Made by a program: the position numbers and the translations under genes
NCBI RefSeq assembly: GCF_012516435.1
Contig: NZ_CP051216.1
Location: 1,552,001 to 1,616,000, forward strand
Direction: 5' to 3'
From: Pseudodesulfovibrio sp. zrk46
GTDB taxonomy: Bacteria > Desulfobacterota > Desulfovibrionia > Desulfovibrionales > Desulfovibrionaceae
Length of the DNA: 64,000 nt
Part shown: piece by piece, positions 25,793 to 33,382 of the stretch
Position numbering within the stretch: the first letter of the stretch is position 1
Layout: each line of letters opens with the position of its first letter
The notes under the pieces: generated by a model
What the model was told of the DNA's origin: nothing
Databases searched by the model: none
What the model saw: only the letters and a program-made list of their open reading frames with translations

Positions 25793-26797
25793 ATGCATAG
25801 TGCTGAGAATTTTAAAGAAATAGTAGTATTCTTCACTGGTGGAACCATAGGAATGTCTCCTGCCGAAGGAGTGCACGGCGTGGCTCCAGGTGGTAACTTC
25901 GAGAAGTTGCTGAACCAGCTCGCTCCGCAGGAAGACGGCATCCGTCTGCGACCTGTGGAGTGGTGTGACAAGCCCAGTCCGCACATGACACCTGCCGACA
26001 TGTTTCGACTGGCAAGAGAGATTCAGGGAGTGCTGGCCGAGCCGCAGGTGCTCGGTGCGGTGGTGCTCCACGGCACCGACGTACTGGCCGAGTCCGCATA
26101 CATGTGTGACCTCGTCATCGACTCGGACAAGCCCGTGGTGCTCACCGGCAGCATGCGCTACTACTCCGAGTCCGGCTACGATGGCATCCGCAATCTCATC
26201 AACGCGGTCCGCGCCGTGTTGCTACCCATTCCTCCCGGCACCGGAGCATGCGTTCTCATGACCGACCGCATCTTCACCGCCCGTGAAGCGGTCAAGGTCA
26301 ACTCGCTCAACGTCGACGCCTTTGAATCTCGCGAGGCAGGCATCGTCGGGTACGTTGCTGGTGAGTCCGTCATCCTTGCCGGGTGCCCTCTGCACCATTC
26401 CCCGCGCCGCAAATTGTCTCCTGAGTCCATCGAGCTCAACGTGCCGCTCATTACGTCATATACGGGAATGGACCGATCGGCTATCGATCATGCAAGAAGC
26501 ATTGGCAGTAAAGGAATTGTCATAGAAGGATTCGGCGCAGGCAACGTGCCTCCCGGTGTCGTCCCCGGACTGGTGGACTGCATGGAATCCGGTATTCCGG
26601 TGGTTCTCGCCACCCGCTGTATCGAGGGTGGTGTCTGGCCCATTTACGGTTACGAAGGCGGCGGTGCCGATCTGCAGGATCGCGGTGCGATTCTCTGCGG
26701 AAGGCTCGGCGGCCCCAAGGCGCGCATCCGGTTGATGTGTGCCCTCGGTCTTACCTCGAACCCGGACGAGATTCGGGACATGTTCGAAGACGCGTAA
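25793..26797 (+). CDS. ansA: L-asparaginase, type I-like
   Basis: Asparaginase hydrolyses L-asparagine to aspartate and ammonia. The 334-residue product has the two family signatures: FFTGGTIGM with the nucleophilic Thr, and VLHGTDVLAESAY with the catalytic Thr-Asp-Lys triad region. It also has the GSMRYYSESGYDGIRNL loop. There is no signal peptide, consistent with a cytoplasmic type I enzyme. The ATG is preceded by an A-rich stretch but no clear ribosome site. It is monocistronic, with its own terminator. Type I versus type II assignment rests on the missing export signal and length. Confidence 0.9.
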   Translation: MHSAENFKEIVVFFTGGTIGMSPAEGVHGVAPGGNFEKLLNQLAPQEDGIRLRPVEWCDKPSPHMTPADMFRLAREIQGVLAEPQVLGAVVLHGTDVLAESAYMCDLVIDSDKPVVLTGSMRYYSESGYDGIRNLINAVRAVLLPIPPGTGACVLMTDRIFTAREAVKVNSLNVDAFESREAGIVGYVAGESVILAGCPLHHSPRRKLSPESIELNVPLITSYTGMDRSAIDHARSIGSKGIVIEGFGAGNVPPGVVPGLVDCMESGIPVVLATRCIEGGVWPIYGYEGGGADLQDRGAILCGRLGGPKARIRLMCALGLTSNPDEIRDMFEDA

Positions 26798-26802
26798 TAC
26801 AG

Positions 26803-26836
26803 GAAGCCCGGCTCACTGAGCCGGGCTTCTTCTTTT
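26803..26836. terminator. terminator of the asparaginase gene
   Basis: A perfect 11-bp stem, GAAGCCCGGCT with AGCCGGGCTTC, around CACTG and followed by TTCTTTT. It lies between convergent genes and probably serves both. Confidence 0.9.
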
Positions 26837-26844
26837 CTAGTTAT

Positions 26845-27126
26845 CTATTCCTTGGTTCCCCAAGTCTCGCCGCTGTCTTCACTTCCCCACGTTCGTTGGT
26901 GGAGGCTGCCTTTTTTCTTGCTGGCCTTCTTTTGGGAGGCGCCGGTGTAGTTGGGCGATTGTTCCGGATTGTTCTTGTAGTATTGCTGCAAGGCCTGATT
27001 GGCGATCGTGTCCTGATAGCTTTGTTTCTGACTCGACCGTTGAGTCGTGTAGTCATCGCTTCCTGCCATAACAGGCAAAGCGATCAACAGGGTTAAAGCT
27101 ATGGCGATCAAGATGGCGTTTTTCAT
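26845..27126 (-). CDS. small secreted hydrophilic protein
   Basis: A 93-residue product with a signal peptide (MKNAILIAIALTLLIALPVMA) and a mature part rich in Gln, Ser, Asn and Lys (QRSSQKQSYQDTIANQALQQYYKNNPEQ). It has no Cys and no recognised domain. The ATG at 27126 has a GAGGAGG site; readings extending further upstream lack both a ribosome site and a signal sequence. It is probably periplasmic. Conservation is unknown, so it may be lineage-specific. Confidence 0.7.
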   Translation of the reverse strand: MKNAILIAIALTLLIALPVMAGSDDYTTQRSSQKQSYQDTIANQALQQYYKNNPEQSPNYTGASQKKASKKKGSLHQRTWGSEDSGETWGTKE

Positions 27127-27471
27127 GGCGGCCTCCTCGCTGTCATCATGCCACATGTCAGGCTGATGGGGAATGGCTCTAGTGCATGCTGAATGATTCT
27201 TAACACCTGCACAGAGGCTTCTCGTAGCCACCCCGTCAACACCTTATTTCATTCTTCTCACGCCCCGATTCATATCCTCAGCACCCGTACGCATCCCGGC
27301 GAAAAAGTCGGGGTTAGGGTTCTCCCTCCGGCCCGGAGTGGTGAGGTTTCACGGCCTGAAAGCCTGTTGCGGAATGGTTCCGTTCAAGGGATTCAGACAC
27401 CCTGTGAGACCGCGCTGCCGGACACCCGGATTGGTTGAAACCCTATAGCGAGTGAACAAGGAGAGTGGAAT
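27127..27471 (+). promoter_or_regulatory. 345-base gene-free leader of the capsid gene
   Basis: The stretch has no credible gene. It contains a 21-base block at 27228-27248 and an 11-base block at 27431-27441, both shared with the leader of the other phage head operon and in the same orientation relative to transcription. It also has a short CCCGGCGAAAAAGTCGGGG hairpin near 27296-27314 and GC-rich sequence resembling the ends of repeat family A. The ribosome site AAGGAGAG lies before the capsid start. Confidence 0.4.
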
Positions 27472-28302
27472 ATGTCCACCACGATCACCAATTCGTTTGT
27501 GACCGAGTACACCGAGATGGTGCACCAGTCCTATCAGCAGCGCGGGTCCAAGATCCGCAACACCGTGCGCCTGCAGTCCGGCGTGGAAGGCTCCAAGTGC
27601 GTCTTTCAGAAGGTCGGCAAAGGCACGGCAGGCAAGAAAACCCGGCATGGCAACGTGCCTCTCATGAACCTCAACCACTCCTCGGTGTCCTGCACCCTGT
27701 CCGACTGGTACGCCGCCGAATACGTGGACAAGCTCGATGAGCTCAAGGACAAGCAGGACGAAAAGAAAGTGGCCGCCGAAGCAGGCGCATGGGCTCTGGG
27801 CCGCAAGATCGACGAGCTCGTCATCGGCAAAATGGTCGGCGCATCCAACATCGTGGCCGAGGCGTCCTCCGGTCTGACCAAGGACAAGATTCTGCAGGCC
27901 TTCGGCACCCTCAACGCCAACGACGTGGCTGACGACGGTCATCGTTTCGCCGTGGTCGGTCCGCATCAGTGGAATGAGCTGCTCAACATCGAGGAGTTCA
28001 AGTCCAGCGATTTCTCCGGCGAGCAGTATCCCTGGCTGGCGGGCACCGAGTCCCGCACCTGGCTGGGCATCACCTGGATGTTCCACACCGGACTGCCGTT
28101 GGATGCAGGAATCCGTTCCTGTTTCATCTACCATCGCAACGCCATGGGGCTTGCCGAAGGTCAGGAGATCAAGGCGTTCGTGGACTGGGTGCCGGAGAAG
28201 GCCGCCCATCTCGTGGACCACATGTTGTCCGCAGGGGCCTGCCTCATCGATCCCGAAGGCATTGTGGAAATCAAGTGCGACGACGACGCGGTCATCGCCT
28301 AG
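27472..28302 (+). CDS. phage major capsid protein (podovirus type)
   Basis: The 276-residue product has the features of a compact podovirus-like coat protein: an N-terminal TTITNSFVTEYTEMVHQSYQQRGSKIRN segment, a SDWYAAEYVDKLDELK segment, an LVIGKMVGAS..TKDKILQAFGTLNANDV helix and a VVGPHQWNELL strand. The family forms the HK97-like shell of the phage head. Start ATG 27472 has an AAGGAGAG site. It is followed 26 bases later by a small gene of the same transcript. It is oriented away from the portal operon 7.5 kb to the left and separated from it by metabolic genes, although capsid and portal genes are normally neighbours. The frame is intact. Confidence 0.75.
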   Translation: MSTTITNSFVTEYTEMVHQSYQQRGSKIRNTVRLQSGVEGSKCVFQKVGKGTAGKKTRHGNVPLMNLNHSSVSCTLSDWYAAEYVDKLDELKDKQDEKKVAAEAGAWALGRKIDELVIGKMVGASNIVAEASSGLTKDKILQAFGTLNANDVADDGHRFAVVGPHQWNELLNIEEFKSSDFSGEQYPWLAGTESRTWLGITWMFHTGLPLDAGIRSCFIYHRNAMGLAEGQEIKAFVDWVPEKAAHLVDHMLSAGACLIDPEGIVEIKCDDDAVIA

Positions 28303-28328
28303 CAACCTTCAGCTAAAGGAGAAAGCAC

Positions 28329-28580
28329 ATGGCAGGATATCAGGCAGACGACATGCGTCTCATGGGCGGTGTGCCCGGGCAGCAGCTCTTTACTTATCGG
28401 AGCTCCGAGCTCATCGCAGACATCACGGTCAGTGGTTATTTTGATCAGGCCGTGGAGGACTACAACTTGGATACCGGCGATATCATCATCGTCTGTTCCG
28501 GTGCCACCAAGGCCGATGCCATCGACCTGTTGGTGGCCACCAACACCAGTGGTGCCGTGACTGTAGTCAACGGCAGCTAA
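28329..28580 (+). CDS. small phage-like protein, partner of the capsid gene
   Basis: An 83-residue soluble protein ([58 protein letters not shown]). The GYFxxxxxxYxLxTGDII motif and position just after the capsid gene are typical of small podovirus head accessory proteins. Its ribosome site AAAGGAGA lies 7 bases before ATG. Function (decoration or head stabilisation) is inferred from context only. A strong terminator follows within 50 bases, so the transcript holds just these two genes. Confidence 0.65.
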
Positions 28581-28627
28581 AGCGAAATTAACCTTTAACT
28601 AAAAGATCTTCCTTCAGACATGGACAC

Positions 28628-28662
28628 GGGAGGGACTCCATCGGGGAGTCTCTCCCTTTTTA
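28628..28662 (+). terminator. terminator of the capsid transcript
   Basis: A 12-bp stem, GGGAGGGACTCC with GGAGTCTCTCCC (one G-U pair), loop ATCGG, then TTTTTATT. Confidence 0.9.
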
Positions 28663-28669
28663 TTGTTGG

Positions 28670-28869
28670 TGCCTTTGGCGACCCTGCCGGGGGCCGCCTC
28701 GCCGGCGGGGCAGGTTATGCAGCTGGCACCGAAGGCCGAGGGCCTTTGGAATCCCGTTGCTCGCTTCGCTCGGGGCGCTTCGGGTTTGGACCAACTTCTA
28801 TAGAATAAACTAGCGGCGACAGCCGCAGAATGGGTTTCCAAAGGGTTATAGCCCTTTGGCCGCCGGGCT
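28670..28869. repeat. intergenic repeat family A, copy 2
   Basis: This is most of the 391-base gene-free region 28581-28971. It shares with copy 1 the block AAGGCCGAGGGCCTTTGGAA followed by TCCCGTTGCTCGCTTCGCTCG, the inverted partner GGTTTCCAAAGGG (28832-28844) and the end CCCTTTGGCCGCCGGGC. The left end is more diverged. The remaining bases up to 28971 hold no recognisable signal except a short GGAGGCCGAAGGCCGATCTCC hairpin. Confidence 0.65.
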
Positions 28870-28971
28870 TCAGCCGTTAGCGAGTCTTCAAGCTTTACGG
28901 ATGTAGACAGCAGAGATAGACGAAATCATCTAATAATAGGAGGCCGAAGGCCGATCTCCCAATCTGATTTC

Positions 28972-29808
28972 CTAAAACTCCAGCTTCAATCCACACCCTG
29001 CTTCCACTACAGGGCACTTGCGGGCCAGGGCGATCTTGGCGGCGAGATCGGTGCAGTGGCAGGGGTAGAGCGCTTCGAGCTCAAGATTGGCCAGATAATC
29101 GGTGGTGGGATCGAGGCGTTCGGGCTTGGCGTTGCGCAGATGAAAACCGCCGATGACGGCGCGAACCTTGTCGACGCCGGTGACCTGACGGGCGTACTCC
29201 ACGGTGTTGCATACCCCGGCGTGGGCACAGCCGGTGATGACTACGAGACCGGTGTCGGTGACGTAGACGAGGGAAGAATCATCGAGCAGATCATCCTTGA
29301 TGGAACCTTCCGCTGTCATGCGGTAGCCGGATGGCGCGGTCGCTTCGAAATCGAAACGGCGTTCGATCTCACCGAGGAAAAGCATGCGCTTGGTGATCCA
29401 GCGGGGCTCGGCAGAGAGTTTCAGATTGAAATGCCGTTGGGCCTTGTCTTTGGAAAAGAGGGGGCCGAACTCGGGCTCGTTCGGATCAAATTTGGTTTCG
29501 AACACACGGGGATGGGCCACAAGGGTCGGGTGGGGCACGGTGAGCTTCAGACGACCTGCTTCGTAGTAGTGACGGATCAGGGCGTCGAGTCCCCAGGTGT
29601 GGTCATAGTGGCCGTGGGAAAGGACGACGTGGTCAATGTCGAGCAGGTCGATACCCATGCGACGGGCGTTGTTCAGGAAGGCGTCGGTGTATCCGGCGTC
29701 CATGAGCACGCGCGTCTCGTCGTCGGCGATGAGCATGGAAAGGGCTGGCTCGGCGTGAAGGAGCTTGCCGCCCAGGGCATTGTTGTCCACAAGAAATGTG
29801 AGTTCCAT
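28972..29808 (-). CDS. metallo-beta-lactamase-fold hydrolase
   Basis: The 278-residue product starts MELTFLVDN at the ATG at 29808, which has an AAGGAC ribosome site; a start at 29832 is less likely. The zinc motif SHGHYDHTWGL is intact, followed by GCAHAGVCNTVEYA and GGFHLRN. This combination is typical of the MBL subfamily that includes 7,8-dihydropterin-6-methyl-4-(beta-D-ribofuranosyl)aminobenzene-phosphate synthase-like proteins of archaea and anaerobes. The substrate in bacteria is uncertain. The terminal CHCTD provides another probable metal ligand. It is monocistronic and divergent from the nuclease gene; the two starts are 60 bases apart. Confidence 0.85.
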   Translation of the reverse strand: MELTFLVDNNALGGKLLHAEPALSMLIADDETRVLMDAGYTDAFLNNARRMGIDLLDIDHVVLSHGHYDHTWGLDALIRHYYEAGRLKLTVPHPTLVAHPRVFETKFDPNEPEFGPLFSKDKAQRHFNLKLSAEPRWITKRMLFLGEIERRFDFEATAPSGYRMTAEGSIKDDLLDDSSLVYVTDTGLVVITGCAHAGVCNTVEYARQVTGVDKVRAVIGGFHLRNAKPERLDPTTDYLANLELEALYPCHCTDLAAKIALARKCPVVEAGCGLKLEF

Positions 29809-29868
29809 TGGAAGTCCTTTTGATATTTGCATCTGGAAGTTGCTTGCAAAAATCTATATGACGGACAC

Positions 29869-30372
29869 ATGCCCAATCGCAACCGACTTTTCACTCTTCT
29901 CCTGTTGTTTTCCCTGATTGTCATGTCCGCCCCGGCAAATGCGGCGGAAGAGGCACTGTTCCTGAACCTCATTGATGGCGACTCCATGTGGGTGGAATAC
30001 CAGGGTCGCTCCCGTGAAGTCCGGCTCATCGGCATCGATGCGCCGGAGTGGGGACAGGAATACGGCACCAAGGCCAAATCCCATGCGCTGAATTTTTGTT
30101 ACGGCAAACAACTTACCTTGGAATTCGATAAAGGCCGCAAGGATAAGTATGGCCGTCTGCTTGCCTATGTGTATTGCGGTAAGCGGATGCTCAATGAGGA
30201 ATTGGTGCGGGCCGGGTTGGCGCTGGCGGTGCGGTATGAGCCCAACGTGAAATATCAGAAGCGGCTTGAGCGTGCCGAGAAAGAGGCGCGCGCCAAGCGC
30301 AACGGCTTCTGGCTGCGCGGCGGGCTGAAACAGACGCCTTATGAATGGCGCAAGTCGCACAGAAAGAAGTAG
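29869..30372 (+). CDS. secreted thermonuclease-family (SNase) protein
   Basis: A 167-residue protein with a signal peptide (LFTLLLLFSLIVMSAPANA) and a staphylococcal nuclease-like domain. Its motifs are IDGDSMWVEYQG, VRLIGIDAPEWGQ, KDKYGRLLAYVYCG and NEELVRAGLALAVRY, with the catalytic Asp, Glu and Arg positions in place. Such enzymes cut DNA and RNA to 3' phosphates in a Ca2+-dependent way, here in the periplasm or outside the cell. The ATG at 29869 directly precedes the signal peptide; an upstream in-frame ATG at 29827 would give an implausible hydrophilic extension. It is monocistronic with a terminator. Confidence 0.88.
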   Translation: MPNRNRLFTLLLLFSLIVMSAPANAAEEALFLNLIDGDSMWVEYQGRSREVRLIGIDAPEWGQEYGTKAKSHALNFCYGKQLTLEFDKGRKDKYGRLLAYVYCGKRMLNEELVRAGLALAVRYEPNVKYQKRLERAEKEARAKRNGFWLRGGLKQTPYEWRKSHRKK

Positions 30373-30389
30373 GTCTTCGAGAAAAAGGG

Positions 30390-30425
30390 AAAGCCCCGGC
30401 AACTCTGGTTGCCGGGGCTTTTTTA
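30390..30425. terminator. bidirectional terminator between nuclease and flgE
   Basis: A 13-bp perfect stem, AAGCCCCGGCAAC with GTTGCCGGGGCTT, around TCTG, with T tracts on both sides. Confidence 0.95.
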
Positions 30426-30435
30426 TTGGTGCTCT

Positions 30436-32061
30436 TTATCGCTTGATATTGATGGTGGTGTTGAGCAGCGTGTCGGCCGTGGTGATGACCTTGGTGTTGG
30501 CCTGATAGCCTCGCTGGGTCAGGATCATGTCGGCGAACTCCTGCGCCATGTCCACGTTGGACTGCTCCAGTGTGTTCTGCTGCATGGTGCCTCGACCGCC
30601 CTCGTCCGGCTTGCCTGCGATGGCGTTACCAGAGGCCTCGGTGGCGACGAAGTTGTTGTTACCGACCCGGCGCAAACCCCATTCGCTGTTGAAGCGGAAG
30701 ACCGATATTTGGTAGAACTTCTCGCTTTGACCGTTGGAGAAATGCCCGGTCAGGAAACCGTCGCGGTCGATGCTGGTGTTCTGGAGATAGCCCCAGCTGT
30801 AACCATCCTGATTCTGGTATATGGTGGCCGAGCCCGAGTCGAAGCTGGTGGAGGAGCGGACTTCTCGTTCTTCGTTGGCCAGGTCCAGCAGGTTGTTGGC
30901 ATTCACACCCACGGATGCAGGGGTGCCCGTATTGGAGACCCAACTGCCGGTGGTGGAGTTGAGGCCGAAATCAAGGGACATGGTCTGGGTTGTACCAATG
31001 GCCGAGCCGTTGCTGCCGAAGGTCATGGCCATCTGTGGATGGCCTTCTTCGTCGAATGTGGCAGCCTGCCATGCTCCCAGACTCTTGCCGCCCGCACCAC
31101 TCGCCGTGTTCAAACTGTAGGCAGCGTGATTGACCAGCTCGCCTGAACCGTTGAAGGTCAAAACTCCAAGGCCCATTAGTCCGGCGGAAGAGGTGCCGTA
31201 GGCGCTGGTGCCGTCATTGTCTCCCGGTACGGCCACGACGTATTCCCAGTAGCTGTAGCCCGGGGTGGCGTTGGAAATGGTGTTGCTGCTGACCGGATCA
31301 AAGTAGACGGTCATATCAATGGTGTTGCCGTCCTCGTCAAAAATATTCAGGCTGGACGAATAGGCCGGCGGGCTGTCGCCAAACGGCGTGGATGCGTTGC
31401 TCAGATTGCCGTTATAGGAATCGAGCATGGCGAAAAATGGATTGCTGGTGCTGGTGTGCAGATCCGAGGCCAGGGCATCGAGGTTGGTGATCATCTCGAT
31501 GGACGAGGTCATCTTTGGATCGGATCGCACCTGACGGATTTGCTGACCGTCGATGATAACGTCTTCGTAGGGCAATTGAACGTCGGAGAGGGAAGTGGAC
31601 ACGACGTTGGTTTCGCGGTCAACGGAATAGCCCTGCAGGCGGTACCCGTGCGGGTCCACCAGATAGGCGTCATTGTTGAAGCGGAAATTGCCTGCGCGGG
31701 TAAAGTGGGATGCTCCGGTGGCAACGACATCTGCGCCGACTACCTTGCGCACGCCAAAGAAACCGTTGCCTGTGATGGCAAGGTCAGTGGTTGTTTCGGT
31801 GTTCTCCAGCCCACCTTCATTGAAGATGCTGCGGATCTCTCCGATGCCCACGCCTTTGCCTATCTGGCTGGTTTGGATCGCGCCTGATTGATACTGGGCG
31901 CTGGCACCTGCGACTGTCGTGCTCATGAGGTCCGCGAACCGTGCGTCCGCCCTCTTGTAGCCGACCGTGCTGATGTTGGCGAGATTATTGCCAACCACCT
32001 GCATCTTGTCGCCGTGTGCCACCACACCTGTGGCGCCTACGTACATTGTTGAAAAACTCAT
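30436..32061 (-). CDS. flgE: flagellar hook protein
   Basis: FlgE builds the hook that joins the flagellar basal body to the filament. The 541-residue product begins with the rod/hook N-terminal motif (MSFSTMYVGATGVVAHGDKM..VVGNNLANISTVGYKR), has the FlgE-specific TTTDLAITGNGFFGV segment and ends with the C-terminal heptad helix (NTLEQSNVDMAQEFADMILTQRGYQANTKVITTADTLL). The middle D2/D3 region is longer than in enteric FlgE, as common in this phylum. The ATG at 32061 follows GGAGGA; a longer reading to 32121 lacks a signal. It is not in a flagellar operon here. A consensus sigma-54 promoter precedes it, in line with class II/III flagellar control. Confidence 0.95.
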   Translation of the reverse strand: MSFSTMYVGATGVVAHGDKMQVVGNNLANISTVGYKRADARFADLMSTTVAGASAQYQSGAIQTSQIGKGVGIGEIRSIFNEGGLENTETTTDLAITGNGFFGVRKVVGADVVATGASHFTRAGNFRFNNDAYLVDPHGYRLQGYSVDRETNVVSTSLSDVQLPYEDVIIDGQQIRQVRSDPKMTSSIEMITNLDALASDLHTSTSNPFFAMLDSYNGNLSNASTPFGDSPPAYSSSLNIFDEDGNTIDMTVYFDPVSSNTISNATPGYSYWEYVVAVPGDNDGTSAYGTSSAGLMGLGVLTFNGSGELVNHAAYSLNTASGAGGKSLGAWQAATFDEEGHPQMAMTFGSNGSAIGTTQTMSLDFGLNSTTGSWVSNTGTPASVGVNANNLLDLANEEREVRSSTSFDSGSATIYQNQDGYSWGYLQNTSIDRDGFLTGHFSNGQSEKFYQISVFRFNSEWGLRRVGNNNFVATEASGNAIAGKPDEGGRGTMQQNTLEQSNVDMAQEFADMILTQRGYQANTKVITTADTLLNTTINIKR

Positions 32062-32162
32062 ACTGTCCTCCAATCCGGGTAACCCTTCCGGATGTGGCCT
32101 GGGAATGTGCCGGGAGACCAATCCCGGAAAAAAATTCCCGATTCCTTCTCGACAGGGATATG

Positions 32163-32178
32163 AGCAAAGGGTGTGCCA
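32163..32178 (-). promoter_or_regulatory. sigma-54 (RpoN) promoter of flgE
   Basis: On the minus strand TGGCACACCCTTTGCT matches the -24/-12 consensus TGGCAC-N5-TTGCW at every defined position. It lies about 100 bases upstream of the flgE start, a normal distance for a flagellar sigma-54 gene. Confidence 0.85.
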
Positions 32179-32366
32179 TATGAAAAGATATATTATTTCA
32201 GCATAAAGAAACCTAAATTAAGTGGGCAGAACCTTCCATAACTTGAGAAAAGGGGATTCTGTGACCGGAAAACCTAATCGCTTGCCATGCGGTGGAAGCA
32301 TGCGTAGGGTGGCTCAACTTGAAAAATGAGAGTGACCAAACCAATAACTTGAATGGAGTCATGTAT

Positions 32367-32894
32367 ATGAAACGTATTGTCACCCTGCTCTGTGCCGTTG
32401 CCCTCGGCCTGATGATGCTGACCGGCTGTAACCAGCAGGCAGCTCCTTCCATCACCGTTGGTGTTGTGGATGAAGCCGCTGCTTTCCAGAAGAATCAGCT
32501 GGCTGCCAAGGCCATGGCCTACCTCCAGGAGATGGGTGCACCGCTGCAGAAAGAAGCTGAAGCAGCGTACAAGGCCATGCAGGCTGACCAGAACGAGACC
32601 ACCGTGGCTGCATACAAGAAAGCCATGGGCGAGCTGCAGGCCGTCATGAACGGTGAACAGCAGCGTATCGTTGGTCTGGTTGACGCCAAGTTCAACGAAG
32701 TGCTGGAAGCCTACCGCGTTGAAAAGGGCCTGACCCTGATCCTCAGCCGCGAGTCCGTCATCTCCTCTGCCGAGACCGTGGACATCACCGCTGACATCGT
32801 GGCTGCCATGGACAAGCTCGAAGTGGACTTCGCCAAGCCCGAAGCACCTGCTGCTCCGGCCGCTGAAGAAGCCAAGCCCGAGACCAAAGAATAG
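32367..32894 (+). CDS. OmpH/Skp-like lipoprotein
   Basis: The 175-residue product has a lipoprotein signal with lipobox LTGC, so it is anchored by its Cys. The mature part is a mostly helical OmpH/Skp-like domain (VGVVDEAAAFQKNQLAAKAMAYLQ..LTLILSRESVI) followed by a Pro/Ala/Glu tail. Skp proteins are periplasmic chaperones for outer-membrane proteins; the lipid anchor differs from classical Skp. The ATG at 32367 has GGAG eight bases upstream; the ATG at 32361 is too close to it. Monocistronic. Confidence 0.8.
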   Translation: MKRIVTLLCAVALGLMMLTGCNQQAAPSITVGVVDEAAAFQKNQLAAKAMAYLQEMGAPLQKEAEAAYKAMQADQNETTVAAYKKAMGELQAVMNGEQQRIVGLVDAKFNEVLEAYRVEKGLTLILSRESVISSAETVDITADIVAAMDKLEVDFAKPEAPAAPAAEEAKPETKE

Positions 32895-32916
32895 TCCGGC
32901 CGCAATATGAAGAAAG

Positions 32917-32955
32917 AAGAGGCCTGTCCGCTTGTGCGGACAGGCCTCTTTTATT
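32917..32955. terminator. bidirectional terminator between lipoprotein and HPt genes
   Basis: A 13-bp perfect stem, GAGGCCTGTCCGC with GCGGACAGGCCTC, followed by TTTTATT on the plus strand and A/T-rich sequence on the other side. Confidence 0.93.
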
Positions 32956-32971
32956 GTTATGTAAGTAATGA

Positions 32972-33313
32972 TCAGCCGTTGATGAATTTATGCATCTCGT
33001 CGTGGGCTGCGGTGAGGTTGCTTTTGAAGTCGGTAAACAGGGCCACGGTTTTTGCTTTGTCCCCATTCTTGGCGGCATTCTCCATGCCCAGCGCAAGGCT
33101 GACCAGAATGTCGGTGCGGACCACGCCGCACATGCCTTTGAGTGAGTGTGCCAGGCGCGATGCCTTGCCCATGTCGTCGGCGTCCAGTGCCTCTTTGAGC
33201 GAGGTAACACGTTCCGGGCTGTCGTCCATGAATGCGCCCAACAGTTCCAGGGCAAGCTCCCTGTCTCCGGCAAGGCTCTGCAGGAATTGAGTCTCATTGA
33301 AAATGGCTGTCAT
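32972..33313 (-). CDS. histidine phosphotransfer (HPt) domain protein
   Basis: A 113-residue stand-alone HPt domain. The phospho-accepting His is His56 in the motif AHSLKGMCG. The four-helix pattern and length are standard. HPt proteins relay phosphate between hybrid histidine kinases and response regulators in the cytoplasm. No cognate kinase is adjacent; the histidine kinase at 46.4 kb lacks a receiver domain. The ribosome site CGGAGA precedes the ATG. Confidence 0.88.
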   Translation of the reverse strand: MTAIFNETQFLQSLAGDRELALELLGAFMDDSPERVTSLKEALDADDMGKASRLAHSLKGMCGVVRTDILVSLALGMENAAKNGDKAKTVALFTDFKSNLTAAHDEMHKFING

Positions 33314-33382
33314 GTTGAATCTCCGTTTGAAAAATCTTGCAGATAGTTGACCCGTACCACCCCTTTCAGGGCATTGGAAGCA

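Noticed and set aside
16876-28580. A normal integrated prophage
   Set aside because: No integrase, repressor, terminase, tail or lysis genes and no flanking direct repeats; cellular genes fill the middle.
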